Positions 1-6,899 of a stretch of 64,000 bases of DNA are shown in pieces. The stretch is taken from assembly GCF_014649655.1 (NCBI RefSeq), contig NZ_BMTL01000003.1, positions 186,001 through 250,000 on the forward strand, in the 5' to 3' direction. Origin of the DNA: Streptomyces humidus. Lineage in GTDB: Bacteria > Actinomycetota > Actinomycetes > Streptomycetales > Streptomycetaceae. The position numbers and the translations under genes were made by a program. Position 1 is the stretch's first letter; every line of letters begins with the position of its first letter. The notes under the pieces are model-generated. The model made no database searches. It saw only the letters and a list, made by a program, of their open reading frames with translations, and was not told where the DNA came from.

Positions 1-885
1 GCCGGCCTGGGCGCGTACGCCCCCGCCGCCGAACTGCTGGTTCGCACCCGCGAACGCGCCGAGTGGGAGTACCGCGACCGGTACGCCACCCGGCTGGCGT
101 CCTTCGCCCTCTCCCGCCCCGAGTGGTTCGAGGACTGGCGTGCCGCCGCCCCGCGCGACCCCGACGTCCTGCTCGTCTCCGCGCAACTCGCCGTGGCCCG
201 CGCCTGGGGCTCGCCGGCCCGGGCCGAACTGCTGCGCGAGGTGAGTCCGCTGATCACGGCGGCCGCGCAGAGCGACGTCCGCGACCCGGTGCCGTGGCGG
301 ATCGCCCTGGACCACGCCCGCGGCACGCGTGCCGGGCACAAGTACTTCGGGGAGCTGTGGGAGGCCGCGGTGCGCCGCGCCCCGCACCACTACGGCTGTC
401 ATGTAGCCGCCAAGCGCTATCTGGCCGAATCCTGGCACGGTTCCCACCGCGAGTGCTTCGACTTCGCCGACCGGGCGGCGCAGGACGCACCGGCCGGTTC
501 CCTCGTCCAGGCGCTGCCGGCCCGCGCGGCACTCGCCTACCTGACCGACGGCTGCGGCCCCGAGGTGCCGCGCGAACGGCTGGACGCGGCCGCCGACCGG
601 GCCGTCGACCTGTCGGCCCGTTTCCCGGGCGCCGACCCGTGGCCGGCCGAGATCCGCAACGTCCTGACGTACGTCCTGGTCCGCCTGGACCGCCACGACG
701 AGGCCCTCGCCCAACTGCGTCTGATCGGCCCGTACGCCACGTCCTTCCCCTGGGACCGGCTGTCCGACGACCCCCTCGGCCACTTCCTGGCGGTCCGCGA
801 GGAAGTGCGCTCGGGGCCGTCGGAGCGGCCCCCCTGGCATCCAGGGAACGGGCACGGCGGACGAGCCCGCCCGGCGGACCACTAG
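1..885 (+). CDS. hypothetical protein, 5' end outside window
   Basis: The reading frame is open from the first base to the TAG at 883-885, so the N-terminus lies upstream of the window and at least 294 residues are visible. The protein is soluble, rich in Ala, Arg and Trp, and looks helical. It has no signal peptide or membrane segment in the visible part. Paired helical stretches such as WRIALDHARGTRAG and ALAQLRLIG suggest a TPR-like or DUF4034-like fold, but I cannot confirm a family. The next gene starts 11 bases after the stop and may be co-transcribed. Function unknown. Codon use matches its neighbours. Confidence 0.7.
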   Translation, partial: AGLGAYAPAAELLVRTRERAEWEYRDRYATRLASFALSRPEWFEDWRAAAPRDPDVLLVSAQLAVARAWGSPARAELLREVSPLITAAAQSDVRDPVPWRIALDHARGTRAGHKYFGELWEAAVRRAPHHYGCHVAAKRYLAESWHGSHRECFDFADRAAQDAPAGSLVQALPARAALAYLTDGCGPEVPRERLDAAADRAVDLSARFPGADPWPAEIRNVLTYVLVRLDRHDEALAQLRLIGPYATSFPWDRLSDDPLGHFLAVREEVRSGPSERPPWHPGNGHGGRARPADH

Positions 886-896
886 GCTTCTGCGTC

Positions 897-1637
897 GTGA
901 CCACCGTCCGTCTGCCGCTCTTCCCCCTGAACTCGGTGTTGTTCCCGGGACTCGTGCTCCCGCTCAACGTCTTCGAGGAGCGTTATCGCGCCATGATGCG
1001 CGATCTGCTGAAGACCCCCGAGGACGAATCGCGCCGGTTCGCCGTCGTCGCCATCCGTGACGGCCACGAGGTGGCGCCCAGCTCCCCCGGACTGCCCGAC
1101 CGGACGGCGCTGCCGGAACGCGGCCCCGCGGCCGGTTTCGGCGACGACCCGGTCAAGGCGTTCCACGGCGTCGGCTGCGTGGCCGACGCGGCGACAGTCC
1201 GCGAGCGGGCCGACGGCACCTTCGAGGTGCTGGCGACGGGCACGACCCGCGTGAAGCTGCTGTCGGTGGACGCCTCCGGCCCGTTCCTGACGGCGGAGCT
1301 GCAGGAGCTGCCCGAGGAACCGGGCGACGAGGCGGGCGCGCTCGCGGAGGGTGTGCTGCGCTCCTTCCGTCAGTACCAGAAGCGCCTGGCGGGCGCCCGC
1401 GAACGCTCCCTGACCACGGGCGCGGAACTCCCCGACGACCCGTCGGTGGTGTCGTATCTGGTGGCGGCCGCGATGATGCTGGACACGCCCACCAAGCAGC
1501 GACTGCTGCAGGCCCCGGACACGGCCTCCCGGCTGCGGGACGAACTGACGCTGCTGCGCGCGGAGACGGCGATCATCCGCAACCTGCCCTCCCTGCCGGC
1601 GGCGGACCTGACCCGCGGCCCGACGAGTCTCAACTGA
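897..1637 (+). CDS. LON peptidase substrate-binding domain protein
   Basis: This 246-residue protein opens with VRLPLFPLNSVLFPG and FEERYRAM, the hallmark of the Lon N-terminal (PUA-like) substrate-binding domain. It has no AAA+ ATPase and no Ser-Lys protease domain, so it is a stand-alone LON-domain protein and not Lon protease. Such proteins are common in actinobacteria and their partners are mostly unknown. GTG at 897 is chosen because the homology begins immediately there. No Shine-Dalgarno sequence precedes it, but a TAGGCT hexamer at 883-888 ends 8 nt before the start, which fits a leaderless transcript. The next gene follows after 19 bases in the same direction. Confidence 0.85.
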   Translation: MTTVRLPLFPLNSVLFPGLVLPLNVFEERYRAMMRDLLKTPEDESRRFAVVAIRDGHEVAPSSPGLPDRTALPERGPAAGFGDDPVKAFHGVGCVADAATVRERADGTFEVLATGTTRVKLLSVDASGPFLTAELQELPEEPGDEAGALAEGVLRSFRQYQKRLAGARERSLTTGAELPDDPSVVSYLVAAAMMLDTPTKQRLLQAPDTASRLRDELTLLRAETAIIRNLPSLPAADLTRGPTSLN

Positions 1638-1656
1638 CGTCACCGAGAAGGCCCGA

Positions 1657-2163
1657 ATGGCGAAGAAGTCGAAGAAGCAACAGCAGCAGGCCGGGGGCAC
1701 TCCCGCGACGGTGGCCCTGACAGCGGCCGGCGTGGACTTCACGCTCCACGCCTACGACCACGATCCGAGCCACCCGTCGTACGGCGAGGAGGCGGCCGAG
1801 GCGATGGGCGTCTCCCCCGACCGGGTCTTCAAGACCCTGGTCGCGGACGTGGACGGGGCCCTGACGGTGGCGGTGGTCCCGGTCGCCGGCTCCCTGGACC
1901 TGAAGGCCCTGGCGGCGGCGGTGGGCGGCAAACGAGCGGCGATGGCCGACCCCGCCCTGGCCGAACGCACCACCGGCTACGTCCGGGGCGGCATCTCCCC
2001 GCTGGGCCAGCGCAAGAGGCTCCCCACGGTCCTGGACGACTCGGCGAAGGCCCACACCACGATCTGCGTCTCGGCGGGCCGCCGGGGCCTGGAGGTGGAG
2101 CTCTCCCCGACGGACCTCGCCGAGCTCACCGGGGCGGTGTCGGCCAGGATCGGCCGGGGCTGA
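1657..2163 (+). CDS. ybaK: Cys-tRNA(Pro)/aminoacyl-tRNA deacylase, YbaK/EbsC family
   Basis: The protein has 168 residues, the usual length of YbaK/EbsC proteins. These trans-editing enzymes hydrolyse Cys-tRNA(Pro) and similar mischarged tRNAs in the cytoplasm. Family features include the VFKTLV motif with the conserved lysine near residue 50, the following VVPVAGSLDLKALA segment, and the RGGISPLGQRKRLP region near the C-terminus. A basic tail (AKKSKKQQQQ) precedes the domain. The ATG at 1657 sits 19 bases after the LON-domain stop, with GAGAAGG upstream, so the two genes probably share a transcript. The specificity for Cys-tRNA(Pro) is inferred from the family. Confidence 0.9.
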   Translation: MAKKSKKQQQQAGGTPATVALTAAGVDFTLHAYDHDPSHPSYGEEAAEAMGVSPDRVFKTLVADVDGALTVAVVPVAGSLDLKALAAAVGGKRAAMADPALAERTTGYVRGGISPLGQRKRLPTVLDDSAKAHTTICVSAGRRGLEVELSPTDLAELTGAVSARIGRG

Positions 2164-2412
2164 GGGCTCTTCGACGCGTAGGGCCGCCCCCGGACCGCCC
2201 GCGGCCGTGTCCGCGCGACACCGCCGCTCCGCCCGCGCGGGGGACGGGCTGTCGACGTCCGGCGCGTGCGACGGCGGAGCGGAGGCGGCGCCGCTCGGTC
2301 CCGGGTCCGGGCGGGCGCCCCCGACGACACGGGCACGGTCCCGCAGGGCTCGCGCCGCCCGGCACGCAGTTCTCGGCACGCGCCTCCCGGCACCGGGTCA
2401 TCGGCGCCTGCC
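2164..2412. other. non-coding gap after ybaK
   Basis: About 250 bases of very GC-rich sequence between ybaK and the hairpin at 2413. Short open frames here have no homology I recognise and no ribosome-binding site. I see no gene. Confidence 0.5.
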
Positions 2413-2471
2413 AGTGCCGCGGCAGGCAATGTTTGCGTCGTGACGGGGCGAACATCGCCTGCTGCGGCACT
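2413..2471. terminator. long imperfect hairpin between convergent genes
   Basis: Arms at 2413-2436 and 2448-2471 are complementary at 21 of 24 positions, with a loop of 11 nt; the mismatches are wobble-compatible on one strand or the other. The hairpin lies where ybaK (plus) and the DUF2567 gene (minus) converge, and its right arm includes part of the TAG stop of the DUF2567 gene. There is no U-tract, as is usual for Streptomyces terminators. It probably acts in both directions. Confidence 0.6.
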
Positions 2472-3159
2472 AGGCCATGGGGGTCCCGTACCCGTCCTTG
2501 GGGGCCGTCCCGTACGGCTCGAACGGATCGGGGTCCCGGGGCCCGAACAGCGCCGTGAGCCCCAGATGCACCAGTGAGGCGGCGAGCGGCCACGCGAGGA
2601 GCGCGCCCTTCGCGCCGAGCTTCAGCGGCGCGGAGAACGTCACCCCCTTGCCGGCCGACCGCGCATGCGCGATCACGTCGGACCCGGGCCCGAGCCACAC
2701 CCCCAGCCGCCAGGCCAGCAGCGACCCGAGGAAACCGCCGACCGCGAGCGCGACGACCAGCGGCACTCCGCCACGCCGCCGCCACAGGAACACCGCGACC
2801 GCGCTCACCGCTCCGCACGCGAGGGCCAGCAGCGTGAACGTCCCGTCCACGCCGACGGCCTGCTCCCCCTCGGTGTCCTTGAAGTAGACGACCCACTGCC
2901 CGTCAGCCAGATCCCCGACGAGCGGCACGCTCGGGGCCAGCCACATCCACAGCAGCCCGAGCAGCGCCCCGGCCGCGGCGACCGCGACCGTGATCACGGC
3001 GGCCTCGCGCAGTTCGGTCTTCATCCCGGGCCCGTCCTGTCCGTACGCGACGTCATGGGGCGCGGCGGCCACTCCCGCGTGCCCCGCGGTCGGCGGCGGC
3101 CAGGCCTCGTGCGAGGACGGTTCGTGCGGCGGCGGAGGCGGAGTCAGCGGTGCGGTCAC
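2470..3159 (-). CDS. DUF2567 domain membrane protein
   Basis: This 229-residue protein has a Pro/His-rich cytoplasmic N-terminus of about 45 residues, then roughly four hydrophobic segments (for example AAVITVAVAAAGALLGLLWM and VVALAVGGFLGSLLAW) and a short acidic tail. The order matches actinobacterial DUF2567 proteins, whose function is unknown. GTG at 3159 gives the full N-terminal extension; ATG at 3024 (MKTELREAAV) would start directly at the first membrane segment. It lies 34 bases after the ABC permease gene on the same strand and may be the last gene of that operon. Confidence 0.75.
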   Translation of the reverse strand: MTAPLTPPPPPHEPSSHEAWPPPTAGHAGVAAAPHDVAYGQDGPGMKTELREAAVITVAVAAAGALLGLLWMWLAPSVPLVGDLADGQWVVYFKDTEGEQAVGVDGTFTLLALACGAVSAVAVFLWRRRGGVPLVVALAVGGFLGSLLAWRLGVWLGPGSDVIAHARSAGKGVTFSAPLKLGAKGALLAWPLAASLVHLGLTALFGPRDPDPFEPYGTAPKDGYGTPMA

Positions 3160-3193
3160 CCTGACATCGTGCCAGGCCCGCCCCGGCCGCGCG

Positions 3194-4018
3194 TCACCGG
3201 ACGGCGGCCCGGCGGTACGCCCAGGTGGCGACGGCGAGCGAGACCACGCCCACGCCCGCGCACACGGCGAGGTCGCCGAACACGTACGCCCAGTCGGGAC
3301 GCGCCCCGAAGGTCCGGGCGAACGCCTCGACGCCGTACGTCGACGGCAGCAGGTCACGGGCGAGGCGCACCGCCTCCGGCATCCGGTCCGGCGGCAGCAC
3401 GCCCAGCAGCAGCGCGGCCGACATGCCGAGCTGACCGAGCACCGTGGCCAGCTCCGGCCGCGGCGCGAGCAGCCCGAAGGCCGCGCCGAGCCCCGACAGC
3501 GCGGCCCCGGCCAGCGGGATCACGGCCGCGAGGATCCACAGATGCGTCAGGGGCAGCCCGAACAGCACGCACCCGAACACGGCGGTCACCAGCGTCCCGG
3601 GCACCGTGAAGGAGGCGTAGGCGCCCGCCGCCCCCAGCACCACGGCGGCGGGCGGCACGGGCAGCGTCGCATAGTGGTCCAGGCCCCCGCTCGCCCGCAG
3701 CTGCCCGAAGTACTGGGCGAGGAGGTTCAGCGCGACGAAGGCGACGACCAGCACCGCGGACCCCGCCACCACGGACTCCGCCTCGTGCCCGCCGTCCACC
3801 ACGCCCCGCATCATGATCAGGATGCCGACCGACTGGAAGGTCGCCACGAACAGCAGCGGGATGCGCGCCACCCGGGCCCGGGACAGCTGGGCCCGGTACA
3901 CGGCCGCGAGCGACGGCCACAGCCGGGCGCGCGGCGCGAGCTCGGCGGCGCCGGTGCGGGCGGTCTCCGTGACGGCCCGGGCGTCGCCCGGCAGAACCTC
4001 GGCGGGTACGACACTCAC
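3194..4018 (-). CDS. ABC transporter permease (ABC-2 type)
   Basis: The protein has 274 residues and about six hydrophobic segments. The cytoplasmic N-terminus is followed by a TM pair around RIPLLFVATFQSVGILIMM, three further helices, and the ABC-2 signature region PDRMPEAVRLARDLLPSTYGVEAFART before the last helix. It should form a homodimeric channel with the ATPase encoded just upstream (4122-5141) and probably exports a drug or lipid; the substrate cannot be read from the sequence. The start is GTG at 4018, with GAGGAG 9 nt upstream. The permease follows the ATPase gene after 103 bases. Confidence 0.85.
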   Translation of the reverse strand: MSVVPAEVLPGDARAVTETARTGAAELAPRARLWPSLAAVYRAQLSRARVARIPLLFVATFQSVGILIMMRGVVDGGHEAESVVAGSAVLVVAFVALNLLAQYFGQLRASGGLDHYATLPVPPAAVVLGAAGAYASFTVPGTLVTAVFGCVLFGLPLTHLWILAAVIPLAGAALSGLGAAFGLLAPRPELATVLGQLGMSAALLLGVLPPDRMPEAVRLARDLLPSTYGVEAFARTFGARPDWAYVFGDLAVCAGVGVVSLAVATWAYRRAAVR

Positions 4019-4121
4019 GTGGCGCTGCTCCTCTTCCCTACGGTTCTCATACCGTCCCATACGGCCCCGCCGGCCCGCCCGCTCACCCCGACGGGCCTCG
4101 CGCCCGGCGTCGTCCACGCGC

Positions 4122-5141
4122 TCACGCCCGTACCAGTCCCTGCCGTGCCGCCCCGCCCAGCGCGAGGTACACGTCCTCCAGGCTGGGGGCGGCCAGGGTG
4201 AAGTCGTCCAGCGCGGCGAAGGCGGCCCCGCCGGTGACGGTGGCGACGACGGCCCGCGCCTCGTCGGGGGCCAGGCGCAGCGTCCAGCGGCGTCCGGACT
4301 CCACGGCCCGTTCCCGCAGCGCGGCGACCTCGGGCACGTCCAGCGGCGCCCGCTCGCGCCACACCAGCTCCACCCGCACCTCGTCGGCGACCTGCTCCTT
4401 GAGTCCGGAGGGGGTGTCGCACGCGATGACGCGGCCCTGGTCGAGGACGGCGACCCGGTCGAGGACGGTCTCGGCCTCGATGACGTTGTGGGTGACGAGC
4501 AGCACGGTCGTCCCGCGTTCGGCGCGTCGGCGGTCGACGGCGGCCCAGACGGCCCGGCGGGCGACCGGGTCCATCCCGGTGGTCGGCTCGTCGAGCACCA
4601 GCAGGGGCCGCTCGCCCACCAGCGCGGCGGCGAAGCAGGCGAGGCGGCGCTGTCCGCCGGACAGCTTGCGCAGCGGCCGCCCGGCGAGCGCGGTGAGGCC
4701 CAGCTCGTCGAGGACGGCGTCGCGCTCCCGGCGGGCCGTGCGCAGGTCGAGGCCGCGCAGCCGGCCGGTGGTCTCGGCGGCCAGCGAGACGGTGAGTTCG
4801 TCGAGGGCGGTGGACTCCTGGCCGAGGTAGGCGAGGATCCGCGCGGCCCGGTCGGGGTGGCGCACGATGTCGTGGCCGAGGATCTCCACACTGCCCGCGT
4901 CGGGCCGCATCAGCCCGGTCATCTGCCGCACGAGGGTGGTCTTGCCGGCGCCGTTCGGACCGAGCAGCCCGAAGATCTCACCGCGCCTGATGTCCAGCCG
5001 CACGCCGTCGGTGGCCCGGACCTCGGGGGTCGCGGGAGTGCCGCGCCGGCCCCGGACCGCCGGATAGGACTTCGTCAGCCCACGCACGGCGCACACGACC
5101 TCGGCCCCGTGCCGAACTGCCGATGCCGCGCGCGTACTCAC
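4122..5141 (-). CDS. ABC transporter ATP-binding protein (DrrA/CcmA type)
   Basis: A 339-residue ABC ATPase with Walker A GPNGAGKTT (residues 61-69), signature LSGGQRR (160-166), Walker B LLVLDEPTTGMD (180-191) and the H-loop LLVTHN. About 100 C-terminal residues form the extra domain seen in DrrA-type exporter ATPases. All catalytic residues look intact. A loop of about 15 residues (VRGRRGTPATPEVRA) precedes the core, a variation within the family. The start is GTG at 5141. The protein supplies energy to the ABC-2 permease encoded directly downstream. Substrate unknown. Confidence 0.9.
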   Translation of the reverse strand: MSTRAASAVRHGAEVVCAVRGLTKSYPAVRGRRGTPATPEVRATDGVRLDIRRGEIFGLLGPNGAGKTTLVRQMTGLMRPDAGSVEILGHDIVRHPDRAARILAYLGQESTALDELTVSLAAETTGRLRGLDLRTARRERDAVLDELGLTALAGRPLRKLSGGQRRLACFAAALVGERPLLVLDEPTTGMDPVARRAVWAAVDRRRAERGTTVLLVTHNVIEAETVLDRVAVLDQGRVIACDTPSGLKEQVADEVRVELVWRERAPLDVPEVAALRERAVESGRRWTLRLAPDEARAVVATVTGGAAFAALDDFTLAAPSLEDVYLALGGAARQGLVRA

Positions 5142-5204
5142 AAGGCACGAGGGTACGGGGTCGGAGACCTCCGTTCGCCGTCGGGGGCGTCCGGGAGTAC
5201 CGGC

Positions 5205-6425
5205 TCAGTCCCCCGCCGGAGCGTGCTCGGCGGCCGTGCGCACGTCGATCTCGCGCCAGAAACCCGCCCGGATGGCGTACCGGTCGTGTTCGTCGATCTG
5301 GTCGTCCTTGTGGGCGAGCAGTCCGAAGCGGGCCGCGTACCTCAGCAGCTCGCCGTCGATGCGGTGCGGGATGCGCGGGTACATGCCCGACAGCTTCTGC
5401 AGATGGCCCTGGTCGCCGAGGCGTCCCATCCAGCGGCGCGCGAAGACCTGGCCCACCTCGAAGGGATCGCCGCCGACGGTGGTGATGTCCTCCTCGCGGT
5501 CGGCCCACCGCTGCTCGGCCGTGGTGACCTGCGCGAGCGTCGGCATCGAGGCGACCTCGGAGGGTTCGGGGGCGGCTCCGGGCCGGTCGACCCAGCCCTT
5601 GTCGGAGGACCAGCGCAGGGTCGCGGTGGCGGGGTGCTGGACGGCCTGGGCGCCGGGTGCGCGCAGGGCGGCCAGGTCCTTGGGGGTCGGGACGCCCTTG
5701 GGGGCGGGGACGCGCTCCTGCGTGCCGTTGTCGGAACCGCCGCCTCCGGAGGGGTGCTCGGTCTCCTCGGGGGTGCGCTCGGCGGCCGGTGCGAGCCCGG
5801 ATTCGGGCAGCGGGGCGGAGAGGATGGCGGCGATCTCGGGCCGGGGCGCCGGCGGCGGCGCGCAGATCCCGCCGAGCTCCTTGGCGCGGACGGCCTTGGT
5901 GATCCAGGTGCGGTCCAGGACGCGCCGCTCGTCCGCCTCGGCGACCAGGTCCTCGGACTGGTTGTAGTCGCCGTCGGCGGCCTGCACGGCCCACAGGTGG
6001 ACGGCGACGCCGTGCTCCTTGGCGGCCATCATCCCGGGCAGCAGATCGCCGTCGCCGGTGACGAGGACGACGTCGGAGCAGGCGCGGTTACGGGCCAGCT
6101 CGGTCAGCTCGGCGTGCATGGCGGCGTCGACGCCCTTCTGGGCCCACCGTCCGTCGCTGCGGGTCAGGGCGCCCAGCCGGACGGTCACCCGGGGCATCAC
6201 CCGCAGCCTGCGGTGCTCGGGCTGCGGAACGCGGTCGGGAGCGCCGTCGAACCAGTAGATGCGCAGCAGCGGGCGCTCGGTCTCGGACTCGGCCTGTTCG
6301 CGCAGGCCCTGGACGAGGGCGGCGTGGTCGACGGTGATGCGGGATCGCGAGGGCTCTCCGGCGAGGAGACTCGCGGCGGCCCCCAGCAGATACCCGGCGT
6401 CCACCAGGACGATGCAGCGGTCCAC
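5205..6425 (-). CDS. NYN domain (PIN-like) protein, putative RNase
   Basis: Residues 1-190 form a NYN/PIN-like nuclease domain: acidic residues lie in IVLVDAGYLL, KGVDAAMHAEL and VLVTGDGDLLPGM, matching the metal-binding aspartates of LabA-type NYN proteins. A Pro/Glu-rich linker of about 110 residues follows. The C-terminal 90 residues (GQVFARRWMGRLGDQGHLQKL and onward) look like a winged-helix RNA-binding module. The protein has 406 residues from GTG at 6425, which has AGAGGG about 7 nt upstream; an in-frame GTG at 6434 is the alternative. A metal-dependent cytoplasmic RNase is the likely activity, inferred from the fold. The target is unknown. Confidence 0.8.
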   Translation of the reverse strand: MDRCIVLVDAGYLLGAAASLLAGEPSRSRITVDHAALVQGLREQAESETERPLLRIYWFDGAPDRVPQPEHRRLRVMPRVTVRLGALTRSDGRWAQKGVDAAMHAELTELARNRACSDVVLVTGDGDLLPGMMAAKEHGVAVHLWAVQAADGDYNQSEDLVAEADERRVLDRTWITKAVRAKELGGICAPPPAPRPEIAAILSAPLPESGLAPAAERTPEETEHPSGGGGSDNGTQERVPAPKGVPTPKDLAALRAPGAQAVQHPATATLRWSSDKGWVDRPGAAPEPSEVASMPTLAQVTTAEQRWADREEDITTVGGDPFEVGQVFARRWMGRLGDQGHLQKLSGMYPRIPHRIDGELLRYAARFGLLAHKDDQIDEHDRYAIRAGFWREIDVRTAAEHAPAGD

Positions 6426-6648
6426 ACGACTCACCCTCTTTCCGGGAGGTTTGCTTCGGGCTTCCTTCGAGTCTGCCCGACGGCGCGGAGGTTAACGGCC
6501 CGAACTCGATCTTCGGCGTGGCGTTTCGCGTGCGTGCATGGCGACAACCCCTGTTACACACGGTAATTATCCGAAATGCGTCGTAAGTCAGCCTATGTGA
6601 ATCTGGTCCCGGCCCTGGCCCCTAGATCCCCCCAGGAGGCAGAGCACC

Positions 6649-6813
6649 ATGGCCAAGAACAAGAAGCAGGAACGTAAGCAGCCGCAGTCCGAGCGTGGTC
6701 AGCAGGCGGCACGGCCGTCCACGATGGAGTCGCAGGCCGAGCAGCACATCGCCCAGGTGACACCCGCCGACATGGCCCGCAAGGGCCGGCAGAAGCGCTT
6801 CGGCCACAACTGA
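6649..6813 (+). CDS. small basic hypothetical protein, 54 residues
   Basis: ATG at 6649 is preceded by a near-perfect AGGAGG ribosome-binding site 8 nt upstream, and the frame ends with TGA at 6811-6813. The protein starts MAKNKKQERKQPQSERG and ends RKGRQKRFGHN. It is highly basic at both ends and looks disordered, with no Cys and no membrane segment. Streptomyces genomes usually carry such a short Lys/Arg/Gln-rich protein beside dnaE, but no function is known to me. It is divergent from the NYN gene and converges on dnaE with a strong terminator between. RNA or DNA binding is possible from composition alone. Confidence 0.75.
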   Translation: MAKNKKQERKQPQSERGQQAARPSTMESQAEQHIAQVTPADMARKGRQKRFGHN

Positions 6814-6848
6814 CCCCGGAGCGGCGTGCTGTTGCAGCCCGAGCACAG

Positions 6849-6882
6849 CGAGGGGCGCATCCGATGCCGGATGCGCCCCTCG
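6849..6882. terminator. bidirectional terminator between small gene and dnaE
   Basis: A perfect 15-bp stem (6849-6863 paired with 6868-6882) closes a 4-nt loop. It lies between the stop of the 54-residue gene (6813) and the stop of dnaE (6900), so it can end transcription from both sides. Confidence 0.85.
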
Positions 6883-6899
6883 TCTGCGTCGTCCCGCGA

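Noticed and set aside
3813..6566. 917-codon plus-strand frame opposite the ABC and NYN genes
   Set aside because: Shadow frame; the minus-strand genes have full family signatures.
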